A DNA stretch of 64,000 nt from Linum tenue (lineage: Eukaryota > Streptophyta > Magnoliopsida > Malpighiales > Linaceae): the NCBI GenBank assembly GCA_946122785.1, contig CAMGYJ010000009.1, positions 26,199,633 to 26,263,632 on the forward strand, read 5' to 3'. Under the pieces are notes generated by a model. It was not told the DNA's origin and did no database searches. It was given only the letters and a program-made list of their open reading frames with translations. Positions within the stretch are counted from its first letter, which is position 1. Each line of letters begins with the position of its first letter. The position numbers and the translations under genes were made by a program. Shown here in pieces: positions 35,941-47,053 of the stretch.

Positions 35941-38772
35941 ATGGGGGACTCGTCTGTCAACACCACGGAATTGCTCCAAACCATCATCGCACAGTTGAAT
36001 GCGACCTTCCAGGTCCAATTCGACAACATCAGACGTGAAATTGCCGAATTAAAATCGACGACGAATGCCCCTGCGCCGCTGAACGCTGTACACGAGGGAG
36101 TACCAGAGGGAAATCAAATCCAAGGCGTACGCACAGAGGTTGATCAGGCCCTAGTAAATCGTGTTCAGCAATTGGAACGACGAATGATTACAGCTGAACC
36201 TGGACCTCGTGATGACAACCACGAACGGCGTCCCCCTGAGAACCAGCTGCCAGAGCTCCGGGGAGTAAAGCTGACAGTTCCAGCTTTTTCGTGCTCCAAC
36301 AATGCATCAAGCTATCTCGATTGGGAGCGCAAGGTGGTTTTGTTCTTTCAATGTGGAAATTATACCGAAGCCCAGAAGGTCCTCTTGGCGACCTATGAAT
36401 TCACGGAATATGCAGCCCAATGGTGGGAGCAAATCAGAATTCGCCGGCGACGGAACTTGCAACCCGACGTGGAGACCTGGACAGAGTTGAGAGGTCTCAT
36501 GAGGGACCGTTTCGTGCCTGGATACTACCAGCGCGATATATACGATTCTCTCCAACAAGTTCGGCAAGGAGCTCGACCTGTTGAAGACTACTTCAGAGAA
36601 TTGGAGTTGCTACTGATGCGAGCAGACGTCCGGGAGGATCGCGAAGCTACAATTGCCCGATTTGTACACGGATTGAATCGAGACATCCGAATGGAGCTGG
36701 AACTGAGACCCTTTGTGGACCTCGAAGAGGCTGTCCATCTCGCTATCAAAATCGAGCAACAACAGAAGTCAGCACCGCGACGATTTTCTTCCACGGCCAG
36801 ACCAGCAGTAGAGGTGAACAATGAAACCGTTCCTACGCAAACAAGGCCTGAGGTGGGAAAATTGGCACCTAAACCTGTTCCTCCAGCAATCACTGAACGC
36901 TCAAGTGGCATCCAGTGTTTTAAGTGCCACGGTCGGGGACACAAAGCAAACCAATGTCCCAACGTCAAGGCTCTGGTAATTCGGGATGGTGCTTATGAAT
37001 CCGACGATGAGAAAAGCGCAGAGGACGACGAAATAGAAGAGGAAATTGAGGTCGAAGCCGCTCCTGGAAAACTTCTTGGAGTCAGAAGGAGAGCAATGAC
37101 AATGGAATCGACCCTGGACCCAGGACAACGAGATAATCTGTTCCATTCTCGTTGTCTCGTTAATGGGAATTTGCTCTCGTTGATCGTCGATGGCGGCAGT
37201 TGTGCCAACGTGATCAGCCAAGAAGTCGTGAAGAAACTAGGTATGGTCACGATCAGGCATCCAGAGCCATATAACCTCCACTGGCTCAATGATTATGGGG
37301 CGCTTCGCGTCACCAAGCAAGCTGCCGTTAAGTTCGAGATAGGAGGGTACAAGGACGAGCTCCTCTTCGACGTAGCACCAATGCAAGCTGCACAAGTACT
37401 CTTCGGTTGCCCTTGGCAATTTGATAGAGGGGTAAGTCACGACGGGAGATCGAATTGCTACCGATTCCGACACGAAGGGAGGAAGATCCTTCTGAGGCCT
37501 CTATCGCCGGAAGCAGTTCGCGACGACCAACAGCAGTTGGAGGATAATCGACGTCGATCAAAAGGGAATGTTAGTAGGGAGGAGCCTGACCCGCCTTCTC
37601 GCGCAACTCTAACGGTCCGACGTTTCATGTTGACGGCATATAAGAAGGTGAGGAGGCCTCGCCGTCGACGGCCCTGTATTACCTCGCCGGAGCAGGGTAG
37701 GAGAGAGGGTGAATTGGGTGGGGCGCTGGGAAGCAAACCGGCACCAACCAACGACCTTGACACCATCCATGGCGTGCAGGGAAGCTTCGAAACTCACTCT
37801 CTTGGTGCGATTGCAGCTGAGTTAACGGATCCAGATCACCCGAAAATTCCCCTGCTTGAGCTCAAACCCGACGAAAAAATGGCGGAATGGGTTGGACGGT
37901 CTGGGGGTGATTCGCCAGCAATTGTTGGTCAAAAATTGTCCAATATTGTCCCAGGAAGCTATCATGACCCTCTAATTTTCCTGGCAATGCCCGAATCACA
38001 AATGTCCAATTTGGGATTGAAGCTTGGAGGTGCTGGAAATTTGAAGATCGACGAAGGCGGGAAACGGGAAAGCGACGAATTGACGACAGCTGTGATGATT
38101 CGAGGCTCGAGGTCCCTCCAGAACTTCGATTCAAGGCCAATCACTTCCAATGGTGACCTTGAATTATGCTACAGATCCTTGACCTCAAAAGGCCCAAATT
38201 CAAGATCGAATGACATTAACCTAGTTCTTGAGACCTGTGTACTTGAGCAGCCCTTTTCAGATCCTATTTGGAGCCAATTTTGTGAACGGTTCGAGCAGAA
38301 GAGGAATCAAGTGTTGAGGGCAACACTTTTTCAAGAGAGGGGGCTTGATATGATTCCATTAGGGTCGATATTCAAGCCAGAACGGGTTGAGCAAGAAGCC
38401 ATCTCAATTACGTATTATAATGCTGAATTTTTATCAAGTCTTTTAACTGTTTCAGGTTGCCCAGTTTACACGTCCGGAACGTTTTATTGGCTTGATGAAA
38501 ATCCGAGTTTGAAGGCTCGTTGTGCATATAAAGTCACGAGCTACACCATGGAGTGCTTCGGAGCTCAAACAAAGACCCAGAGCATTGTCTTTCAAGGCCC
38601 TCAACATGGTATGTCACAACTGGGAAAGGGCCAAAATCTGCCCAAGTCTGGAAACCAGTTTGGGTACCTGACTTTGAAGGTCAGTACGTGTCATATCAGT
38701 GGGACTCGATCCAAAAGGACTTTTCTACATCAATCTACGAGTTTCATACTACGACGACGGGGCATTGGATGA
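35941..38772 (+). CDS. Gag-protease polyprotein of the gag-only LTR element
   Basis: The frame is open from before 35782; the first ATG is at 35941 (MGDSSVNTTELLQTIIAQLN), giving about 943 residues. It contains a retrotransposon Gag domain (YLDWERKVVLFFQCGNYTEA through FRELELLLMRADVREDREA), a CCHC zinc knuckle at about 36916-36957 (CFKCHGRGHKANQC) and a retropepsin-like domain whose active site reads LIVDGGSCANV (DGG for the usual DTG/DSG) at about 37180-37215, with VLFGCPWQFDRG further on. About 800 bases of unrecognised frame follow. It reads through the polypurine tract into the 3' LTR and stops at 38770-38772. Gag would form the particle; other enzymes must come from a partner element. 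Confidence 0.85.
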   Translation: MGDSSVNTTELLQTIIAQLNATFQVQFDNIRREIAELKSTTNAPAPLNAVHEGVPEGNQIQGVRTEVDQALVNRVQQLERRMITAEPGPRDDNHERRPPENQLPELRGVKLTVPAFSCSNNASSYLDWERKVVLFFQCGNYTEAQKVLLATYEFTEYAAQWWEQIRIRRRRNLQPDVETWTELRGLMRDRFVPGYYQRDIYDSLQQVRQGARPVEDYFRELELLLMRADVREDREATIARFVHGLNRDIRMELELRPFVDLEEAVHLAIKIEQQQKSAPRRFSSTARPAVEVNNETVPTQTRPEVGKLAPKPVPPAITERSSGIQCFKCHGRGHKANQCPNVKALVIRDGAYESDDEKSAEDDEIEEEIEVEAAPGKLLGVRRRAMTMESTLDPGQRDNLFHSRCLVNGNLLSLIVDGGSCANVISQEVVKKLGMVTIRHPEPYNLHWLNDYGALRVTKQAAVKFEIGGYKDELLFDVAPMQAAQVLFGCPWQFDRGVSHDGRSNCYRFRHEGRKILLRPLSPEAVRDDQQQLEDNRRRSKGNVSREEPDPPSRATLTVRRFMLTAYKKVRRPRRRRPCITSPEQGRREGELGGALGSKPAPTNDLDTIHGVQGSFETHSLGAIAAELTDPDHPKIPLLELKPDEKMAEWVGRSGGDSPAIVGQKLSNIVPGSYHDPLIFLAMPESQMSNLGLKLGGAGNLKIDEGGKRESDELTTAVMIRGSRSLQNFDSRPITSNGDLELCYRSLTSKGPNSRSNDINLVLETCVLEQPFSDPIWSQFCERFEQKRNQVLRATLFQERGLDMIPLGSIFKPERVEQEAISITYYNAEFLSSLLTVSGCPVYTSGTFYWLDENPSLKARCAYKVTSYTMECFGAQTKTQSIVFQGPQHGMSQLGKGQNLPKSGNQFGYLTLKVSTCHISGTRSKRTFLHQSTSFILRRRGIG

Positions 38773-39320
38773 CCAGATCGAAGCTGGGAAGGCCTCGAAC
38801 GAACCCGCCAAAGATCGTGTCGAAGCTGTCTTTTTCCTGTCTTTGGTTTCAGCAATCTCAATCCGTATCGGAAAGGGATTACTAGGCTGTTTTGAGTTTC
38901 AATTCCTTTTCCGCGTTTGTTTGGGTTAATTCGAGTTGTAAGTCGTCAATGATTTCCTTATGAGTTTCTAGGAATTAGTTCGAGTCTATTTAAGTCGAAT
39001 CTTTCGTTGTAAATTTCAGTTTTTATGCATTATTGAATACAGAGTTAGCTTTGGTTCTCCTTGCTTGTTGGCTTGGCGAATTGGGTTGATTGCTTAGGAT
39101 TTTCTAAGCAATTGTTAGCTTGTATCGAGCTGCTATTCACGTTGCTCGTGGCCAAGTTTCTACCATAGAGATCGAGCCTTTCTCCCGTGTGAGAACTGCA
39201 CGAAATCTTCCACCAAAATCTCACTAAAATCCCCCTGTTTTGTACGAAGAAGAGTTGTGCCTCACATCAACTCTCGGTTGCGTCGCTCTGGAATTACGAG
39301 TACCATTTAGGGACTCATCA
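38346..39320 (+). repeat. 3' LTR of the gag-only retrotransposon
   Basis: 975 bp, preceded directly by the polypurine tract. It is nearly identical to the 5' LTR and followed by the duplicated atctc. The gag frame ends inside it. Confidence 0.93.
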
Positions 39321-41327
39321 ATCTCCCTCTCCTCATCCCGCATCGACACTCTCCCTCTCCATCTCCAGCCTCCCACCAAGCCGCCACCACCACCACCGCC
39401 CTCCACGTCCCCAATTTTCCCCGCCAGACTTCGCCGAACCTTCTCTCCGAACACTCCCTCCTCTGTTTTTTATTCTCACTCCTTCTCCCATTTTGAGTTT
39501 CGAATCTTTGCCCAGCAAATCCCAATTGACAAAGCGGAGTTGGGTGTTTGAGTTGGGGTGACGAGCGGACGATGAACAGAGGGAGTAGGGACGAGGACGA
39601 AGCTGGAGAGTGGGAGAGATGTCGGCAGCACCAAGGGTGACAAGCGAGACGACGCGAGGGGAGATTTGGAGGCGGCGCCTAGCGAAATAGGTTTAGGATT
39701 CTTCTCTTCTTTCGCCTGGAGAAATCAAAGTCTAATAGGAGAGAAGGCTCAGAGGAACTCTAAATCCCAAAAAAATACACCATCTTGGCATCTCCGATTT
39801 CCTCCAGAGTTCGAACCCTCCCCGCCGGCGCCGCAGCCGTCGTCGTCGCCCGCCTGCCAGTCCTCCCATCGTGGTGGGATCAACCTCCGGTTTCCTTCTC
39901 CGGCAGACAGCACATACTAATGGCCAGTCCATGTCGATGGCAGGGAAGAGGACGAGGAGAAGAAGATAGGCCTTGCGGTCTCGACAAACCGCATCCAAAA
40001 TCCAAAACCGCCGGTTGCGGTTGGCGGTTAACGGAAGACCCCATCGGTCTCGGCTTCGGTTGCCGCTGATGGGTGATTCTCGGTCTCGGTTAACCGATGG
40101 TGTGGTTCGGTTAAACCGAAAGTGCACCGACTAACAGCCTTAGGTGTAAGGTGGAAATTGATACGGTATCGGTATTGGTATCCCAATACCAAATACTGAA
40201 ACCCCGAATAACGAATTACACCCGAAAATTAATTTCAATCCCAATCCCTAAATATTCCAGTATCTCAATCGGTATTATCGAATACAAAATTAATTACAAT
40301 TGAAATTAATAAATTAGATTTGATTGTTTAATTTATGGCAAATAGACTAAGCAAAGAGTCTTGAGTTTTCCTAGAGCTAGGATATAGATAATGAAGGAGA
40401 GGTGACATCTCAAGTTCTTGTCATGGGTAATCTTTAATTTGACGAATTCGAGACTGAGAGACGACTATACTAGTGTTTGCTTTTTAGTGTTATGAAAATA
40501 ACAAGTGATCAGGTGAGAGTGACGTAAATTGGGAAGTCAAAATTGAGTTGGATGGGGACTTTCTGAGTTGTGAAACAAAGATGGAATGATCAATGTATAA
40601 TAAAATGATACTTTTGGTGGTTGAGGGTCGTGTAGTAGTGAATGAGAGTACAGTTGAGAGGATAAAATACACACTAGCTTATATTTCGGTATTGATCGGT
40701 ATTTCGATATATAATGATCACGATCCTGATCCCGATCCCTGTCCCGTAATCCCTAATACCAAATTACAATTAAAATTCAATCCCAATTCCAATCCCAAGA
40801 AATAATATGTGTATTCGGTAATACCAAATAAAGACAAATTCGGTACGATATTTAGTATATCCCAAATACATATACCAAACTTCCAGCCCCATATGGGTGC
40901 ATAGATACTATTTAGGATTTAACTCCCAGCTTTACAGGTATCTAGATTTGGAAAAGACTGCTAAAATGTAGAGGTATAGTTGCTCAATATATATCTGGAG
41001 TGGCTCCTAATGACTTTTGGAAAAGAGCCTCAAAAGTTTGGCAAACCATCAGTCAACAATGTCCTGAAGTGGCATTGGCTAAGCTGATTTGGGGCAAAGA
41101 AATCATTCCTCGCCATGGAGTCATTATCTGGTTAGCACTACAGAACAAACAGACTACTCAAGACAAATTGGTAGCTTGGGAGAAGTCTGTCTCGGGTATG
41201 TGTTTACTATGCTTGTGGGAGTTTGAAGATATAGTTCACTTGTTGGTCCAATGGTCTTATGTTAGTAGTATATTGAATAGTTGCTTGAAGTCACATGCTC
41301 CACCACAGCTGTTGGATTGGAAGGACT

Positions 41328-41921
41328 TAGGGATGTCAATCCAACCCGTAATCATGGGTACCCTACCCGACCGTAACCGGTCAACGAGGGTAATTACCCG
41401 CTTTGACGGGTTAAGGGGCGGGTACGGGTAATACCCGGTTTCAAAATAAAGGGTAGGGTACGGGTATGGTAATCGATAATACCCGCCCCGTTATACCCGC
41501 CCCGCTTACTAAAGGGTCAATTTCCCTTGAGAAATTTAGTTTAGCTTGAGAAATTTAGTTTAGCTACCATTATTGATGATGATGTAGACGATTATTATGT
41601 TTGTGTGGATTGTAGAAGCAAGAACAATTATTATGTTTTTGTTGTTTTTATTTGTGTGGATTGTTGAAACTAGAACAATTAGAAGTATTGAGAATTTTTA
41701 ATGGACAACAGTACGTATGTGCATATATGTGTATAAGTTCATAGTTTAGGATTCGTACCCATGGTTACCCGAATACCCGTGGTTACCCGGTGGGTAGGGT
41801 ATGGTTATATAATTTTCATACCCGGTGGTTATTTGGTCGGGTATTTTAGAAAGCTCTACCCGGCGGGTTAGGAGTTGGTATAGGGTAAACCCGCACCCGA
41901 CCCTACCCATTGCCATCCCTA
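41328..41921. mobile_element. hAT-like element H (ACCCGTACCC words)
   Basis: Ends are TAGGGATGTCAATCC and, complemented, TAGGGATGGCAATGG. The exact 8-bp duplication gaaggact lies at 41320-41327 and 41922-41929. The 594-bp element has arms of gggtacccta/cccgtaatta words and a non-coding AT-rich centre. Its words resemble those of element D but the termini differ. It splits the plus-strand L1 relic. Confidence 0.88.
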
Positions 41922-42189
41922 GAAGGACTTAATTACTTGGTGTCTTCAGCAGTGGATGACTGGTTTGGGTCAAAGCCTGTCTCTCCTCTTTTGGAGGTTG
42001 GTTAGTAGTGCGAGTTGAAATCACAAGTCGAGTGATTGTAGATCCGATGTGATAGCAGGAGTTTGAGACGTGGGACTTGGATTTTTATTTATTTATAAAT
42101 AAGCTTGTTTTATTCATCAAGAAAGGATGGCTGAGAAAGCCACCCTAACTGGAACCTCAAAAACTTTGATTCTTACAGAATCCATCACA

Positions 42190-43013
42190 AGTGCCAAAAA
42201 AGTTGTTCTCTCTCTCTCTCTAACTTTCAAATCCTCTCGCCTCTCTCTAGCTTTCTTCCCTTCAGATTTTTCAGTGGCCGCCGCCGGCACCTTCTGGTGA
42301 CCGGCGGCGACCCATCCTCTGTTTTTCTTTTTTCTTTCTGCTTTTCAGTCTTTTGTTGTCCTTTCCATCCCCTTGTGGGACTTCCTTTTCCGCGCCTCTC
42401 TTGCAGATGGCTGCTTCTGCTTCTTCCTCATGTCAGATCTTCAGATCTGTTCATTTGAGATGATTTTGTTGGTGTCAGAGGAGGTTGAGGTTCCCTTAGC
42501 CTGCTTTCTCCTTCATGTTTTCTGTTCCTCCTCCTTGCTTCATCTCTTTGGTCAGGTGTTTCGGAGAAGATCTGGGAATCCTATTGCGATCATCCCGCGG
42601 TTTCAGTCTCATGAAGCTCGAAGGCGAGAATCACTCCATTTGGGCTCCTGATCATCTTTCTTCCTGAGGATTGTGCTTTCGTGGTGAAGGTGGCGTCTCT
42701 CTCACTGGGTGGCTTGGGGTTTCAGCGGTCCCAGACATGGTTGGTTTGAGCTCTTGTTCAGCTGTACTGCTGTTTCCCGTCGGCGGTGGTGAAGACCTCT
42801 CTTGTGCGGCGGCAGCTGCTCTTTTTTGGAAGATGGATTAGGCTTTAGGGTTTACTTTTCAAACTTGCATCTGTTTGGGCTATGCTTTGCACATGTTTGG
42901 TTTGTTTGGTGGGCCTTAGTCCAAGTGTTGTGTTTCTTCCATGGGGTCTAGGCCCAAAATCTGTACACTTTGGATTCATTTAATGAATTTCCCCCTTCAA
43001 AAAAAAAAAAAAA
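42190..43013 (+). mobile_element. non-coding poly(A) retroelement (non-autonomous LINE-like)
   Basis: An 824-bp insertion bounded by an exact 16-bp duplication, tacagaatccatcaca (42174-42189 and 43014-43029), ends in about 15 A residues. It opens with a CT-rich leader (42210-42260) and a GC-rich segment like an L1 5' UTR, and has no frame beyond 92 codons. The 3' end, 'atttaatgaatttccccctt' before the A tail, resembles plant L1 3' ends. It is best read as an internally deleted L1 moved in trans. Confidence 0.75.
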
Positions 43014-43259
43014 TACAGAATCCATCACACACTATTTCCAGCTACAGTAACAAACAATGAATTACATACAAAAGACTATACTATGCTATCTATGTCTTCT
43101 TCTGAAACGGCTAAAGCAATTTGAGGGTAGCCTTGCCTTAGCAAATGTAACAGACTCTGCACCTTCTTCAAGAACTGGACTTTAGTCAATGATTCTCCAG
43201 CCATCACTCTTCTGCATCTTTCTCTCCAAATTTCAGAAACTATCAAGACCCAGAATAAC

Positions 43260-44291
43260 TGTAACACCTCGACATTTGCGTTAGGTTCGACTGATAATCA
43301 AGACGGTTTGGGTAATGTAATACCCACTATAAATTGGGAGTTTTATTTTAATTAATTTCTTGATTAATCCTAATTTAGGATTATAGATTTTAATTAAAAA
43401 AATAGTAAAACAATCCCCCAACCCGTCCTATTAACCCCTCCCTAAACTATATATATATATATACTCCTTCTAACCCCCCGTGAACAGCAACAAACCCCAC
43501 CGCTTGGTCTTCTTCCTTTTTCCCAGAACCACCAATCCATCAGCTCGTTCATTCATCCCCCGCCACCGCAAACACCACCACCCAGCCATCACGAATGGGA
43601 TAGAGAAAAATGCAAGAGGCAGCTGAAGCGAAGTTCGATAGGGACTACCTGGAGCCGGGCGGTGGTGATCGACCGATCAGAACAAATAATTGGAAATTGG
43701 ACGGGCTACAACAACCTGGAAATTGAGGTTCGTCAATAACAATATGGCGTGGAGACGAATCAATGGCGGCAGTGGATAGTACAAACAACTTCCACCAGTT
43801 AAAGTTAAGTGTTTAACTAAAGTACTCAAGTATTAGAAGTATTAAAACGTAAGGGCGTAGACTGACCTCATCTCACTCACCAGGACTTAGTAAAGGAATA
43901 AGCGAGAACTAGATCGATAGTTGCAGCTAGAGGAGCAGTTAGTGAGCAGCGAGATCGAGAAAGCTGTTCGAGGCAAGCCAGCTAGAGGAGGATAGTACAA
44001 GCTTCACTGGAGGTGCCGGAGATCGAATCCGAGCAAACAACAAAGTAGAGTTTTAGTTATTGATTTACGATTATGAGTAGTGACTCGAGATTCAGATTAA
44101 GATTCTATGGTTGAGGTTTGCCCAAGTGTTAGGGCTTTGTTTTAAGAGATTTCAGTTCATTTCAGTGTTTATTATGGTTATTTATGGAAAGCTTCCATTT
44201 TCTTTTAGAAGTCTTTCGCTTCTTATTTTGGTTTATGAGTCATCAAGGGCATTTTGGTAAAATTAGTACCCGGCCGGGTTAGGGTGTTTCA
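43260..44291 (+). repeat. 5' LTR, retaining the empty (TA)n site
   Basis: 1,032 bp. At about 43446-43466 it has a short tatatatatatata run between ccctccctaaac and ctccttctaacc. The 3' LTR has about 5.3 kb at the same point. Confidence 0.9.
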
Positions 44292-47053
44292 TTTTGGTAT
44301 CAGAGCCGGTCTTCCTATGTTCCTTGGTCTCCAAGGAATACTGGAATATCGGTCTCAGTTTTAAATGTTTTTGTTTTTAAAGGAATTGAAAATGAGTCAA
44401 GGATCGTCTTTTAAGAGTTTATAGAATCTCCAGTCTACTCTGATCGTATTAAGGTAAATAACTATAGTTCTAATAGAGGAGGTACCAATCGTAAGGAAAT
44501 ACCTCTAGGATTTTGAAGGAGTAGTACGAGGATTCTACTACTAGGCAACAAGGGGGGATCTAATAAGCAAAAACAAACAACTGGGGAAATATGAATCTCC
44601 GGAGAAAGAGCTACAATCATTAGACGCCAATAGTTATGATAATGGAAGGATTTTAGGGTCCTTGACCCTAAGCACAAGGAGACGACGAATCAAGAAATGA
44701 AGAGGTACCACGAGACGTCCCTAAACTAGTTTTAGTCGTCAGCGGCTCGACGCTATTACAACACAGTGACAAGGAGTAGTGGAAAGCTTAGACTTTAAGA
44801 AAATATATGGTAGTATAAATGAAACGAATGAGGAAATGAGTAGGTTATAGGGAGCATGAAAGGACGTTAAGAAGTCAAAAGGTCAAGGCGGAGAGGAGTC
44901 ATGGTCATTTACATAATGACGATAAAGGAACCCTTGTAGATAAACTACGTCACTCAAGAAGATGGTACATGACCTTGGGGAATTAGGCTGGTAGCAAGCC
45001 TTTAAAAGGGAACAGGACAAGAGTCAAGATGATCGAGGTAGAGGACGAGCTTGGATTAAGAATAACAATGTGCTTGTGAACAATGTCGAGCTACAAAGAG
45101 GATGGATTGGGATATGAGAGACTCTACAAACTATCCAGATCATGAAAGGTCTAGAGGTCGTTGGGACCGTTGAAAGGGGAATGCAAGAGTTCACGATGAT
45201 CTGTTATGGATTGTCCTCTCCTAAATTGAGGGAGCACCTAGCCGCCTAGGGTACATGAGGGGTGCCAGAAGAAGGAACCTCTCTACTAAGTTGGAACTAG
45301 AGGGCTAAGAGCTGAGGTCTCGAAACTAGCTATAGGAGTAAGTCATTAAGCCAACCGAGTATAGACAAGTAAGTGGAACGTTCAATAAATGTTCTAGTGA
45401 ATGACAGAGAATTCAAGGAAGCACATGAAAGTTACGATGAAGGATTGAGAATATGTGTAGGTGACTCGAGTTCACGAAGCTGCATAGTGGTGTACGACGT
45501 GGAAAAGCATTACCGGGAAGGAGGAAATCATTAAGTTACCTTATCCAAGGTGCCCCACTCTGAGTGGGAGCGGCATAGTAGGGTGTCATCCAGAGGAACC
45601 GGCTAGTTAAGGATAAGGTAGACACGCTGATTTAAGACACTAAGAACCCAGACTATGAGATTAAGGCCATATGCAGGCATCAATCGAGACAAATGACGTG
45701 AGTGAGGTATGTTAAAGCCTACCCAGGGAAATCCTCTATTGGAAGCTTTAACCCTAACAATAACGAGAAGATACTCAACAGAGTTTGGTGAACAAATATA
45801 GTACAAAGCAACTACGAAAGAGTAGTAAAAGTAAAGAAGCAAGGAGAACACCATAGGAAGTTACAGAATCAAAATGGTGGTCATCGACCGAGCGATGTAT
45901 CTGTCAAGGAAGTTAGCTAGGACGGACCGAAGCAGGAATATAACAAACAACAAGGAAGCATTAGGTTGATTACCAGTAGAGAACAATCAATCCATAGGAA
46001 GTCCATCAAGAAAGTAAGGTGGAATCGTTCATTAAGAATAGTCGAAGGGAGAACCTTATCAGTCAAGGTGCATAAGTGAGAAGAGGATATAGGAACCTGG
46101 AGAACTAAGTCATGATCAAGGAACACTTAAACCTAGAAAGGAACATCAAGAAGAAGAGTCACGAGTAACGAAGTAAGAGACATATAAGTTTAGGGAACTG
46201 CTAGAATACCCCAAAGTGAAACCAAGATTGCCTATGCTGGTGAAAGGTGTCAATCTCTCGGGTAAAACTCTATTGGACGGGGAAACCGTACGAGAAATTT
46301 CAGCTAGGGTCTAAGGGTAGCAGAATGGATAGTACGAGAACTTCAAATTCAGGTGGCGATAAGGAAATGCTAAGTTAGGTGCCAGGAGTGAACAAGTAAG
46401 CCAAAGAGAAGTTCATGACTCTTGAAGGGAGTCATACAGTTGTTAGCAAGCTAGAGAAAGATGCAAAGGATGCCTTTAATGCATACAGGAAGTAAAAGCA
46501 GTAGTATGAGGTTTCAGAGTTAAGCAAGAAGTAACGAGGAGATGACCACTCAGTTTATGGTTAAAGGACAAGATAAAGTACCGAGGAAGAAAGTAAGAGA
46601 TGCAAAGCGAGGATATACAAGGACGTAGGTGACCGATGTGGTCAACCATGGACGAGAATTACGTTAGAAGAGTTTTGCAGTTAACAAGAAGGAGGTTAAG
46701 CCGCCATCAACAATCTTGGGGTTCAAAGTGGCATTACCTTCTTATGTACCAAATGATGGAGATAGTGGATGCCTTAGGGGCGTTCATGGTACATAACCGA
46801 TGTGAAGGAGGTAAGAAGCAGGAGATAACAGAGTATTACCAAGCAAGTTGAACGCTCACCCAGGATGTTACAAGATGCTTTGAGTAAAGTACCACAATGT
46901 TGTAGAAATTCATGAGAAATGAGTGAACTACCAGTCTGCTAGAATCACATCTTATTGGAGGGCAAGATTTATAGCTCAATGTCGTACAAGTTAAGGGAGG
47001 TACATTTCCTTGTAAAAAGATTATCACCAGTGAAATGTTGAGTCATCACGAAG

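Larger units (their letters stand above)
34810..39320 (+). mobile_element. young gag-only Ty3-type LTR retrotransposon (TR-GAG class)
   Basis: Two LTRs, 34810-35780 and 38346-39320, start TGATATG and end CTCATCA. The 5-bp duplication atctc flanks the element (34805-34809 and 39321-39325). A primer-binding site candidate, tggcatcatcgcc, starts at 35783 and loosely resembles the initiator-Met type. A polypurine tract, aagagagggggct, ends at 38345. The 2.57-kb interior encodes only Gag and an aspartic-protease-like domain; reverse transcriptase, RNase H and integrase are absent. By eye the LTRs differ by two substitutions and one 4-bp indel, so the insertion is recent. Confidence 0.93.
34619..40142. 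mobile_element. hAT-like element F (CGGTTAACCGA words), host of the LTR retrotransposon
   Basis: Ends are TAGGGCTGATAATCGG and, complemented, TAAGGCTGTTAGTCGG. The exact 8-bp duplication ggtgtaag lies at 34611-34618 and 40143-40150. Without the LTR element the body is about 1.0 kb. The left part (to 34809) has tcggttg-type words. The right part (39326-40142) begins with a GC-rich, exon-like segment (Pro-rich and Ser-rich frames) and ends in ggttaaccga words. No transposase. Confidence 0.83.
34615..40891. mobile_element. hAT-like element G (GGTATTGGTATCCCAATACC words), interrupted by element F
   Basis: The left end TAAGGTGGAAATTGA is read across the insertion point of F (its first bases at 34615-34618, resumed at 40147). 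The right end is AACTTCCAGCCCCA at 40878-40891. Flanking 8-mers catgggtg (34607-34614) and tatgggtg (40892-40899) match at seven of eight. The roughly 750-bp body carries ggtatcggtattggtatccc and complementary words near both ends. It is non-coding. It sits in the plus-strand L1 relic and F then landed in its left terminus. Confidence 0.65.
34032..42080 (+). pseudogene. plus-strand L1 relic, split by nested insertions
   Basis: Pieces of an L1 ORF2 3' half lie at 34032-34614, 40892-41327 and 41922 to about 42080. The first reads LKCNP...RCQLF, then KLRYEFLWNSGKG and KPKAESGLGIRNFSIWNKTYL. The second reads DFWKRASKVWQTISQQCPEV, IPRHGVIIWLALQNKQTTQD and the zinc finger CLLCLWEFEDIVHLLVQW. These align in order with the C-terminal half of the L1 ORF2 at 17098-20450. 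Many stops and shifts are present. hAT G, hAT F, the LTR retrotransposon and hAT H account for all the DNA between the pieces. Confidence 0.8.
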
